Assembly: GCF_900176485.1 (NCBI RefSeq)
Contig: NZ_FWYD01000001.1
Location: 496,001 to 560,000, forward strand
Length of the DNA: 64,000 nt
Origin: Primorskyibacter flagellatus
Lineage (GTDB): Bacteria > Pseudomonadota > Alphaproteobacteria > Rhodobacterales > Rhodobacteraceae
Reading direction: 5' to 3'
The notes beneath the pieces are model-generated. The model saw only the letters and a list, made by a program, of their open reading frames with translations, did no database searches and was not told the origin of the DNA. Position 1 is the first letter of the stretch. Each line of letters begins with the position of its first letter. Shown here piece by piece: positions 29,278-36,478 of this stretch. The position numbers were made by a program, and so were the translations under genes.

Positions 29278-30459
29278 ATGCCTACAAAGATAACCCAACG
29301 AACCCTAGCGAGCATCGAAGCCACAGGTAAACGAAAGTTCATCCGCGACACCGATACTCGTGGGTTTCTTATCGAAGTCTCCGCAAAGGGTAAAGCTACC
29401 TTTTGTGTGGAAAAGCGAATAAAAGGGCAAGCAAGCGCAAAGCGTATCAGGATAGGTGACGTTGACCTTGTGCCACTGGTAGACGCACGTCAGGAGGCCA
29501 AGAGAATACTCCTGCAAGCCTCTCAAGGTTTTGACCCTAGACATGCCCAAGTTGATGAAGACCCCCTTCCAGAGACACTCTTGGGCGCGTTGCAGGCATA
29601 TACCAACATCAAGCAGCACAGCTTGAAAGCTAGCACGCTGAATGACTACAATAAAACCTTCAGCAATTGTTTCTCCGACTGGAAGAGCCTCCCCACCCGC
29701 CAACTAAGCAAGAGGATGGTTCAAGACCGGTACTCGGAACTTTTAGCAGAAAAGAGTCCTGCATACGTCAACAAGGCTTTTAGGAACCTGTCAGCCATTC
29801 TGAATTTCCACGACATAACACCAAACCCTTGCGACATCCTCACCAAGAAGAATCTTCGGGTCCAATCCCAGCCTCGCAATAGGTTCCTGTCTGGAAGAGA
29901 GATTTATGACATTATGCAGGTACGCTCGACCTTTAAGGTTAGGGTTGCGAATATTTTGCTATTTTTCATGCTTACAGGTTTGCGTAAGAGTGAAGTTCTT
30001 CGGTTGACATGGGCAGACGTAAAGGAAGGTCAGATATATATCCGCGATACCAAAAACCGAAAAGATCACGTCATACCTATAGTCGGCTTGATCGGTGAGC
30101 TGTTAGAGGATCGCAGAGCTGATGATAAATTAGTTTTTGGTTATACAGAATCCAGCCTGAGAACCGCCGTCGATAAGTTCAAAGCACGACACACCCTCAA
30201 AGGAGACTGGACGCTCCACGATCTTAGGAGAACATTCTCAGAACACATGAACCTAATCGGATACACAGAGCAGGATATTGCAGTTGCTAACAACCAATCA
30301 GGTCATGGGGTCACAAGGAAACATTACCTTGCGGGTCAACTAGCCAAACAGCAACTTCTGAAAAAGATGTATACTGATCTAGAGTCGCAATACCGATATT
30401 ATGAGTATGACCATGGCGGTCAAGTCAGGAAAGTACCCGAAAATTGGGAACCGGTATAA
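29278..30459 (+). CDS. int: Tyrosine-type integrase
   Basis: Site-specific recombinase, 393 residues. The N-terminal arm-binding region (about 1-85) resembles the beta-rich arm-binding domain of P4-type integrases. A SAM-like core-binding domain covers about 100-195. The catalytic domain has Arg236 in LTGLRKSEVL, His314 and Arg317 in LHDLRRTF, His343, and nucleophile Tyr350 in RKHY. All active-site residues are present, so it is probably functional. The gene starts 102 bp from attL and is transcribed into the element, the usual integrase position. The start ATG follows CAGGGGATT. It catalyses integration and, with a helper, excision. Confidence 0.93.
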   Translation: MPTKITQRTLASIEATGKRKFIRDTDTRGFLIEVSAKGKATFCVEKRIKGQASAKRIRIGDVDLVPLVDARQEAKRILLQASQGFDPRHAQVDEDPLPETLLGALQAYTNIKQHSLKASTLNDYNKTFSNCFSDWKSLPTRQLSKRMVQDRYSELLAEKSPAYVNKAFRNLSAILNFHDITPNPCDILTKKNLRVQSQPRNRFLSGREIYDIMQVRSTFKVRVANILLFFMLTGLRKSEVLRLTWADVKEGQIYIRDTKNRKDHVIPIVGLIGELLEDRRADDKLVFGYTESSLRTAVDKFKARHTLKGDWTLHDLRRTFSEHMNLIGYTEQDIAVANNQSGHGVTRKHYLAGQLAKQQLLKKMYTDLESQYRYYEYDHGGQVRKVPENWEPV

Positions 30460-30836
30460 AAAATTCGCCCACAACCGCAGAGGGGCCCGCTGAGGGCCGT
30501 GATCGCTCAAGACTACCACCCCTCCCCGCCGAAAGCACTATATGGGCACTCAGCGGGCAGCACAGCGCCTCTCAGATACCTTCCAGTACCATTCATTGGC
30601 AGCCACAGTAGGAGGCGCGGACTCACGATGCCCTCAGAGGCCCTCAAAGGCCGCTGTAAGCCGCCTCTCCGCGCTGGGCGGCTGGGTAGCCAAAAACATC
30701 ACACAAGCACTCAGCGGGCAGCACAGAGCCTCTCAGGCATCTTCATGGTCATTCATCGGTTGCTATTGGAGCCTGTAGACTATTTGCTATGGTGAGAGTC
30801 GGGTGAAGCAAGAGCAAGAGTGGCGAGGATTCTTCA
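30460..30836. repeat. Repeat-bearing noncoding region between int and the PolA-like gene
   Basis: Two 30-bp direct repeats (30546-30575 and 30707-30736; 29 of 30 identical, both starting GCACTCAGCGGGCAGCACAG) are followed by further weakly matching sequence for about 25 bp. An inverted partial copy of the CTCAGCGGGC core lies near 30485-30500. The repeats are 161 bp apart, not a multiple of three, so overlapping short reading frames are not repeats of a protein. Position directly before the polymerase-like gene suggests iterons, a replication origin or an operator. Confidence 0.6.
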
Positions 30837-32114
30837 GTGAATGCAAAACCAGCGACGGAAAAGACAGAAGGCACTTTTGCGGCTCCAATATATTTCATAC
30901 CAGAAACCAGCCCTGTTTATGAAGAGGCACAAAAGCTGTTTGCTCGGATAAAGTGGGAAAAGCCACCTAAAAGGGCAGACGCTATAAAAAACAGGTTCAA
31001 TGCCTTCACAAGCTTACTTTGGGCGGTCACAAGTGACGAAAATTGCATAGTTTACACCGACCTAAACAAAGCCAGCTATGACATAAAAAAATGGCCTATC
31101 AACTACGATGCTATGTCTCAGACCGTGAAGGCCGTGGTGGGTATGGGGTGGCTAAAGCTTCACGGTAAAAGGACCAGGAACCGACAGGTCCGTTACAAGG
31201 CTTTTAGCGGCTCGCCAATGCGCAAGATACCGTCTTTCAAAAAGTATGAGCTGTCCTGGTGCCCACCTGCCGTGCAGGTAAGGCTTGGGGGAACAGATTT
31301 ATCACAGGCACCATGGGATATCGAACTAATGGCCAACCGTGAGTGGAAGGCTTGGATCAGGGAAAATCTTGTTCCACCTGTGGAAAACCTTAACGATAGG
31401 TTGCTCGATCATGACTTTGTTTTGTTTCCGTACGGGGAGCGTGATGAATGGGTTGACGTGCAATATCGGCGGATTTTCACCAACCTGCCTCAAGCTGATG
31501 GAGAGCCTTGGCTAACGCATGGGCGACTATACCCTTTGACTTTTAGCATTCCCAGCAAGATGAAAGGTTGGCGTCAAAAGACCTTGATTGATGGCGAGCC
31601 TACCTCCGAGATTGATGTTCATGCGTCTGGACTGCGCCTCTTGGCAGAAGATGAGGATATTGGCTTTGACCTACCTGCTACAGAAGACCTCTACACATAT
31701 GGCCAGCTATCAGGCTTGAATAGGAAGTTGACCAAGACGATTATCCAAGCTGTGATTAACGGGGTTTCACTGGATCGTAAAAGCTGGCCTAAAAGCTTCA
31801 GAGAGGATTCGAAGGCGGCTCAGCTGATCGTTGGACAGGATTGGAAAACCTACGCACAGGCTCTTAGCGAGACATATCCTGCGCTGTCTAAGGTTCGTAG
31901 CGGTCATGGAATGGACCTGTTTCGAATAGAGAGCGAAATCATCCTTCGGGCGATGAACTACCTGCTAGACAAGGGGGTTGGCTGTTTGTCGATCCACGAT
32001 TGCCTTATCATACCCACAAGCAGCATGAAAGATGCTCAAGATGCCTTCTTGGAAGCCTACGCCCATATGGGATTCAAGCCCCCCAAGCTGTCGGTCGAAT
32101 GGTCATCCAGCTAG
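30837..32114 (+). CDS. Family A DNA polymerase-like protein, probable element replication protein
   Basis: 425 residues, GTG start behind GCGAGGATTCTTCA. The C-terminal half carries the three palm/finger motifs of PolA-type polymerases in order. Motif A is SEIDVHASGLRLLA with Asp260 where PolA has DYSQIELRVLA. Motif B is NRKLTKTIIQAVINGVS with Arg296 and Lys300. Motif C is SIHDCLIIP with His387-Asp388, like VHDE. Secondary matches include EDLYTYG after motif A and ETYPAL between B and C. There is no 3'-5' exonuclease domain. The N-terminal 250 residues match nothing I recognise and may bind the origin or prime synthesis. The family assignment rests on motif order and spacing and is inferred. 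Confidence 0.6.
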   Translation: MNAKPATEKTEGTFAAPIYFIPETSPVYEEAQKLFARIKWEKPPKRADAIKNRFNAFTSLLWAVTSDENCIVYTDLNKASYDIKKWPINYDAMSQTVKAVVGMGWLKLHGKRTRNRQVRYKAFSGSPMRKIPSFKKYELSWCPPAVQVRLGGTDLSQAPWDIELMANREWKAWIRENLVPPVENLNDRLLDHDFVLFPYGERDEWVDVQYRRIFTNLPQADGEPWLTHGRLYPLTFSIPSKMKGWRQKTLIDGEPTSEIDVHASGLRLLAEDEDIGFDLPATEDLYTYGQLSGLNRKLTKTIIQAVINGVSLDRKSWPKSFREDSKAAQLIVGQDWKTYAQALSETYPALSKVRSGHGMDLFRIESEIILRAMNYLLDKGVGCLSIHDCLIIPTSSMKDAQDAFLEAYAHMGFKPPKLSVEWSSS

Positions 32115-32501
32115 GAGTGCAAAGCCGTCCTAAATCGTATTAGTAGGCGAAAGAACAAACTATATATAACCTATAGGTATTACCTTAATAGTAGTATACC
32201 ATAATCATATATGATCTATAACCCTTAACTGAAGGAGGGTGGTACAGATATTACCCTCAGAGGGATATTTCATAAACATTACAGGGTATAGCAGATATTG
32301 TGTAAATGCGGCTTGAAGCGGCTATATGTTGTATTTCCTATATTGCCTTATTTATCAAAATGGATGTGTCTCATGCTCTCAGGTAAACCATCAGGTCTTC
32401 TGAAGATTCCCTTCGGTTTTGTAGGCACTTCATTCCTCTGTGGCTCCAATTTCGCTGGGGCCGGTATCGCTTGAGTTTTCATCAGGCGGGGCGAGCACGG
32501 C
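32115..32501. other. AT-rich noncoding region with palindromes inside the element
   Basis: This 387-bp stretch contains the most AT-rich DNA in the window (about 32155-32360). It includes the perfect palindromes ACCTATAGGT (32169-32178) and ATCATATATGAT (32214-32225), and an imperfect GAGGGT/ACCCTC dyad near 32236-32261. A possible 33-codon frame (ATG at 32373, stop at 32474) begins MLSGKPSGLLKIPFG but has a weak binding site. The region could be an unwinding element, a terminator and promoter cluster, or an operator for element genes. Confidence 0.5.
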
Positions 32502-33152
32502 TTATGGCTTCCAATGACAAGCTGTTGCTAACGGGTCGATCCGCTCTCTTAGCCCAGAAATATCGAACTTAAACTCAACTGGTCCGGTGTAGGTGTTGTA
32601 TGAGATCACCAATCTCTGCTTACCAAACGTTCTCTTAATGAATGGAATAGCGCGAGAGCCAGACCAAATGCCTATCCCCTCCCCCCCGCGCATGGTCTCC
32701 ATCCACTGTTTTTGAACCGGACCATCATCAAGCTTGTATTTAACGCTTTGGTTGTCAGTGGTGTATCGTCCAAATCCAATGAACACGTTAGTTTTGTTTT
32801 CCATGCAGCGAACCCACAGTGTTGCCCTTGTTGGTGAGCCAATAGCGTTCCCTTCAGTGTTTTTGCTGGACAGGCTCAGCCACACATCTGTTCGATCATC
32901 TAGCGCGCTGACCTCATCCCTGTACCGCCATTGTTTTCCAAGTGGCTTTTCTTCCGGCTCAACTTTTTGTTCTTTATTGGCAACCTTTTCTTGCTCATCA
33001 GGTTGCGGTTCAACGTATCCGGTCTCTTTATCGTAACATGTAAGGCGCAAATCATTCATCGACATAGCATGGCATCTGTCGAACCTGGCATCTGCTGCTG
33101 GAAGCACTGAGGGGAACAAAGCCAACGGTAAGGTGAAAATCAATCTGTTCAT
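32502..33152 (-). CDS. VasI/TagO-like exported protein
   Basis: 216 residues with a Sec signal peptide (MNRLIFTLPLALFPSVLPA). The mature part follows the pattern of type VI secretion accessory proteins VasI/TagO: an N-terminal Cys pair around MNDLRLTCYDKE, a charged linker, ALDDRTDVWLSLSS, a TLWVRCMENKTNVFIGFGRY strand pair, the IPFIKRTFGKQRLVISY segment, and a final Cys in ATACHW. No other type VI genes are in the window, so its role here is open: envelope binding, effector or exclusion factor. The ATG at 33152 follows CAGGAGTCCGATC. Expression is opposite to int and the polymerase-like gene. Confidence 0.65.
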   Translation of the reverse strand: MNRLIFTLPLALFPSVLPAADARFDRCHAMSMNDLRLTCYDKETGYVEPQPDEQEKVANKEQKVEPEEKPLGKQWRYRDEVSALDDRTDVWLSLSSKNTEGNAIGSPTRATLWVRCMENKTNVFIGFGRYTTDNQSVKYKLDDGPVQKQWMETMRGGEGIGIWSGSRAIPFIKRTFGKQRLVISYNTYTGPVEFKFDISGLRERIDPLATACHWKP

Positions 33153-33361
33153 GATCGGACTCCTGAAAGGTTCAACAGAGAGAACCATAGATTTTGGAGG
33201 GTTATCAAGGCCGCACTCAAGCGCACCCCTGCAACTTGCCTCACGTCTCTTTAGACCCTGATCCAGCGACACAGCGAGAAACTGTCTCAAAACCCTATAC
33301 ATTCCACCCTATTGAGGCTATATTCATAATATCCTTAGAATCATGTGAGAAAGAGACGGAT

Positions 33362-33931
33362 ATGTTGGTAGGTTACGCGAGAACATCGACGCTGGAGCAG
33401 GACGCAGGGCTTGAGGCTCAGGTGCGGGACTTGAAGGCACTTGGCTGCGAAGAGCTATATCAGGAACAGGTTTCGTCTGTAGGTGAGCGTCAGCAGTTGG
33501 ATGCCGCTATTAAGTCGCTTAGGTCAGGTGACAAGTTGGTGGTCTGCAAGCTGGATCGTCTCGCAAGGTCTGTGCGTCACCTTGGGGAACTTTTGGAAGA
33601 GCTAGAGGCCAAGGGTGCTGGTGTGGTTATCCTGTCTATGGGCGGTCAGCAGGTTGACACTACTACAGCCACCGGACGAATGATGCTCAACGTCATGGCT
33701 TCTGTTGCCCAGTTCGAGCGTGAGATGATGCTTGAACGCCAGAAGGAAGGCATTGCCAAGGCCAAGGCTGAAGGGAAGTACACAGGGCGCAAACCTACAG
33801 CCATGGCCAAGACCGATGCCGCCCTGTCACTGCTCAAGTCCGGTATGAGCAAGGCCAAGGTTTGTGAGCAACTGGGGATCAGCAGGGCCAGCCTGTACCG
33901 CATCTTGGGATCAGCTAAGGAAACTGCCTAA
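33362..33931 (+). CDS. Serine recombinase (resolvase/invertase family)
   Basis: 189 residues. The catalytic domain starts MLVGYARTSTLEQDAGLEAQ with nucleophile Ser9. The conserved LDRLARSVRHLGELLEELEAK helix and the GRMMLNVMASVAQFEREMMLER long helix follow. The C-terminal HTH is LLKSGMSKAKVCEQLGISRASLYRIL. It is most like resolvases/DNA invertases of the Hin/Tn3 group. In a replicative element it could resolve dimers, but no res-like site array was identified by eye. It may instead be a DNA invertase. It diverges from the VasI-like gene with a 209-bp gap. Confidence 0.88.
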   Translation: MLVGYARTSTLEQDAGLEAQVRDLKALGCEELYQEQVSSVGERQQLDAAIKSLRSGDKLVVCKLDRLARSVRHLGELLEELEAKGAGVVILSMGGQQVDTTTATGRMMLNVMASVAQFEREMMLERQKEGIAKAKAEGKYTGRKPTAMAKTDAALSLLKSGMSKAKVCEQLGISRASLYRILGSAKETA

Positions 33932-34039
33932 AAGGTGGGGCCCCGTGGGTTTCTGGTAGGGCAGGCGTGTTTTGGCCGTGCAGCCACCTCAGAGGTCTAG
34001 CGAAAATTCTTAAAACAAGCTCGACCCCGTGCAGAGGAG

Positions 34040-34591
34040 CTATTCGTAACCGATCATGTTAAACATCATCTCGCGCGCTTCAATCCACAGCGCCTCTTGA
34101 TCGAGTGGGTGTATGTATTCGAGCGCTCGATAAGTGCGGTTTAATGCATTATCAAAATCACCTTTTTCAAAATAGCATTTTGCTTCGAGAAGCCAATATT
34201 CGTTCCTTTTTAAGAGGAGATTGTTAGAAGCTCGCTCTACATTAGCTAAGTCGGAATTGGCGGACCGCTGGATTATTGCACTCGAGTCGTCACGGTCAGC
34301 AGAGTAAAATGGCTCCAGTGACTGACGCAATACGTTAGCTGCAACATTTGCATGCTCAGCGAATCCAACATCAGCACCTTCCAAGCACAGTCCGTCAGAA
34401 AACGCAGCTTTGGCCTTGTCTTCGAGCGCCTGTAAATCTCTAAGCTTAACCAGTTCTTCGCCATCCTCTACGACTTGATACCGCGAAAGAGACGATTCTT
34501 CTCTGCTGTCTGAGAGCGTGTTTTGAGAGAATGCCGGACCAGTCATAAGCGCTATGACGGTCGCAATTTTAATTGTCGTTACAGGTCTCAA
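34040..34591 (-). CDS. Exported helical protein of the element, function unknown
   Basis: 183 residues with a signal peptide (TIKIATVIALMTGPAFSQ, cleavage near residue 23). The mature protein is acidic and probably all-helical, with a tetratricopeptide-like pair near the C-terminus (YWLLEAKCYFEKGDFDNALN then RTYRALEYI). Two cysteines (GLCLEG and AKCYF) could form a disulfide. The start is TTG, close behind TTAGGGA. No family is recognised. Periplasmic location is predicted. Confidence 0.65.
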   Translation of the reverse strand: MRPVTTIKIATVIALMTGPAFSQNTLSDSREESSLSRYQVVEDGEELVKLRDLQALEDKAKAAFSDGLCLEGADVGFAEHANVAANVLRQSLEPFYSADRDDSSAIIQRSANSDLANVERASNNLLLKRNEYWLLEAKCYFEKGDFDNALNRTYRALEYIHPLDQEALWIEAREMMFNMIGYE

Positions 34592-34659
34592 TCCCTAAAT
34601 TCCTATTTGTACAGTCGTGCAGTAAGCGGCCAAAAGCACGTTTTTCGTTCCCTCAGTGC

Positions 34660-34959
34660 TTAGTTTAAGCAAAGGTAGAGATACTCAGTTGCAATCATGT
34701 ACTCACCAGCAGGAACCTGACGGGAACTTGCCCGCTCAGCACGACGCTTAGGGCCACGGCTACAGATTTCCTGTGCCTTTGCATCAGCCATAGCAATAGA
34801 CTTAGCCTCTGCTTCAGGTGTCATTACTGCTAAAGAACTCTGCTGGATTTGAATTCCGACAGTCGACTCGTTGAAAGATGTGACAATCGGCTCTGACGCC
34901 ATTTCTGTGCAAGCTGTCAGCGCAAATGTTGCTCCGAAGGCTATTACTAAAGTTCTCAT
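34660..34959 (-). CDS. Small lipoprotein of the element
   Basis: 99 residues. The leader MRTLVIAFGATFALTACTEM has a lipobox with Cys17. The mature part includes a helical EAEAKSIAMADAKAQEICSRG segment, a basic KRRAERASSRQ patch, and a C-terminal YMIATEYLYLCLN. It lies upstream of the exported helical protein on the same strand with 68 bp between, so the two may be cotranscribed. Function is unknown; surface exclusion is one possibility for an element-borne lipoprotein. Confidence 0.65.
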   Translation of the reverse strand: MRTLVIAFGATFALTACTEMASEPIVTSFNESTVGIQIQQSSLAVMTPEAEAKSIAMADAKAQEICSRGPKRRAERASSRQVPAGEYMIATEYLYLCLN

Positions 34960-35157
34960 GCGGAATTCTCTCTCTATGGTTGCGCTGGCACGCTGCACTA
35001 AACAAGTCGGTACCGCAAGCGGATTTCTGCCCATCAATGAGCCTGCCCTTATCCATGCGATCAAACGGGATGACCTGACTGAGGACTGACTGGTGCAGCC
35101 AGTGGTGGCCATAGAGGTTGTTGGTGACGTTGCCGAGTTGGGTTGTTGTGCGAGTCT

Positions 35158-35176
35158 GTCTACCATTCGTCTACCA
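35158..35176. repeat. Right integrase arm sites: two GTCTACCA octamers
   Basis: GTCTACCA at 35158-35165 and 35169-35176, with the same 11-bp period and orientation as the pair near attL. They end 61 bp before the attR repeat. In the excised circle the two pairs would flank the core at similar distances (61 and 64 bp). Confidence 0.7.
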
Positions 35177-35237
35177 ATGAAGGCATACCCTCACGAAGTC
35201 CCTTAATTGTTGATGTTGTTATGCAAGCTTGAGAGGC

Positions 35238-35276
35238 TTTTGAATCCCCTGCGTCTACCATTCCGCCACTTGGGCA
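35238..35276. repeat. attR: right 39-bp attachment repeat, displaced 5' half of tRNA-Leu
   Basis: Exact copy of 29137-29175. It comprises the 5' half of tRNA-Leu (acceptor 5' strand, D-arm, start of anticodon arm) without any 3' half, so it is not a functional tRNA. Before integration this copy, or its equivalent, was joined to the 3' half now at 29089-29136. Confidence 0.93.
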
Positions 35277-35389
35277 ACGTGGGGTTCTCTACCCAAGCGA
35301 GGCGCGTTCGTCCAGAGGCAAAGTCGCATGTTGACCCGCAAAGCGGCGCATGATCTGTGCCCGACAACAAAAACCAAGAGATTTTCGCG

Positions 35390-35968
35390 ATGCTTCGTCG
35401 ATTTTATGATTGGATGCTTGGCCTCGCAGAGCATCCGCACGCGCTTTGGGTGCTGGCCTTCGTGGCCTTTATCGAAAGCTCTGTCTTTCCGATTCCGCCC
35501 GATGTTCTGATGATCCCGATGATCCTGGCGCGTCCCAGCCGCGCCTGGCTGATTGCGCTGATCGCCATGGTCAGTTCCGTCATCGGCGGGTTGCTGGGCT
35601 ATGCCATCGGCGCGCTGTTTTACGAACAACTCGGCCTGCCGATTCTGCAATCGCTGGGCAAGGCGGATGCAATTTCTGCATTCAACACGCGGTTCAACGA
35701 TTTCGGCTTTTGGGCGGTCCTGATCGCAGGCATCACGCCCTTTCCCTACAAGGTCATCACCATCATGTCGGGCTGGACCGGCATGCCGCTGGCGACGTTC
35801 ATCGCGACCTCTGTGCTGGCGCGCGGATTGCGGTTCTTTATCGTTGCAGGGCTTTTGCGCGTCTTCGGCGCACCAATTCGTGATTTCATCGAACGGCGTC
35901 TGGGTCTTGTCTTTACGGCCTTTGTCGTGTTGCTTCTGGGTGGGTTTCTGGTGGTGAAATATCTATGA
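35390..35968 (+). CDS. DedA-family membrane protein, YqaA-like
   Basis: 192 residues with about four to five membrane segments. DedA/VTT hallmarks are present: ESSVFPIPPDVLMIPM with the proline-rich re-entrant loop, an acidic residue in the first helix, and GAGITPFPYK-like AGITPFPYKVITIMSG. Family members help flip phospholipid carriers and maintain membrane polarity. The ATG at 35390 is preferred; a GTG at 35357 would add 11 residues. Its stop overlaps dsbB as ATGA, so the two are coupled. It is the first host gene after the mobile element. Confidence 0.88.
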   Translation: MLRRFYDWMLGLAEHPHALWVLAFVAFIESSVFPIPPDVLMIPMILARPSRAWLIALIAMVSSVIGGLLGYAIGALFYEQLGLPILQSLGKADAISAFNTRFNDFGFWAVLIAGITPFPYKVITIMSGWTGMPLATFIATSVLARGLRFFIVAGLLRVFGAPIRDFIERRLGLVFTAFVVLLLGGFLVVKYL

Positions 35969-36426
35969 ATTGCAAAACACTGACAATCCTTGCCGGACTT
36001 GGCTCCGCGCTGCTGTTGCTGGGGGCCTTCGGTTTTCAGTATCTGGGCGACATGCCACCGTGCAAGCTGTGTATCACGCAACGGTATCCGCATGCGGCGG
36101 CGGTTGTGATCGCGGTTGTTGCGCTGGCATTCGGCTGGCGGTTGCTGACACTGGTGGGGGCCGCGGCAGCTGCGACAACCGCCGGCGTGGGGATCTATCA
36201 CACCGGGGTTGAACGCGGCTGGTGGCCGGGGCCTGATACCTGCACCTCTGGTCCGGTTGGCGGTCTGTCCACCGATGCCCTGCTCGATCAGATCATGGCC
36301 GCCCCGATGGTACGCTGCGACGAGGTGCCCTGGGAGATGCTGGGCCTGTCGATGGCAAGCTGGAACGCTGTCGCGTCCCTGATTCTTGTCGCGCTATGGC
36401 TCGCGGCGTTTCGCGCAAACCGATAG
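35965..36426 (+). CDS. dsbB: Disulfide bond formation protein DsbB
   Basis: Membrane quinone oxidoreductase that reoxidises DsbA. 153 residues with four membrane helices. The first periplasmic loop has the redox pair in PPCKLCITQRYPH. The second loop carries two cysteines (GPDTCTSG and MVRCDEVPW), which form the second disulfide. All four catalytic cysteines are present. It overlaps the DedA gene by 4 bp. The DsbA-like protein encoded at 17.8-18.6 kb could be a partner, though several DsbA paralogues are usual. Confidence 0.92.
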   Translation: MNCKTLTILAGLGSALLLLGAFGFQYLGDMPPCKLCITQRYPHAAAVVIAVVALAFGWRLLTLVGAAAAATTAGVGIYHTGVERGWWPGPDTCTSGPVGGLSTDALLDQIMAAPMVRCDEVPWEMLGLSMASWNAVASLILVALWLAAFRANR

Positions 36427-36478
36427 CGTCCATCACGCCTCTTAGATGCCGGCCGCTACAGCCTAAACGGAGGATATG

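Larger units (their letters stand above)
29137..35276. mobile_element. Integrated element of about 6.1 kb at tRNA-Leu(CAA)
   Basis: Bounded by exact 39-bp direct repeats. Cargo in order: tyrosine integrase, repeat-bearing noncoding region, PolA-palm-like protein, AT-rich region, VasI/TagO-like exported protein, serine recombinase, exported helical protein, lipoprotein. Base composition is clearly lower in G+C than both flanks and codon use differs, consistent with foreign origin. No capsid, tail, terminase, conjugation, partition or toxin-antitoxin gene was seen. It could be an integrative plasmid, a phage satellite or a decayed prophage. The compact set of integrase plus replication-like protein favours a small integrative replicon. 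The last 278 bp before attR (34960-35237) hold no gene but carry the right arm sites. Confidence 0.9.

Noticed and set aside
30499-30795. Short overlapping frames in the int-polymerase gap
   Set aside because: They cross the 30-bp direct repeats in different frames and have no binding sites; the region is better explained as noncoding repeat DNA.
35238-35276. A second tRNA-Leu gene
   Set aside because: Only the 5' half is present; there is no T-arm, variable arm or acceptor 3' strand. It is the displaced attachment repeat.
29137-35276. Complete prophage or conjugative element
   Set aside because: No capsid, portal, tail, lysis, relaxase, type IV secretion or partition genes were found in the 6.1 kb.
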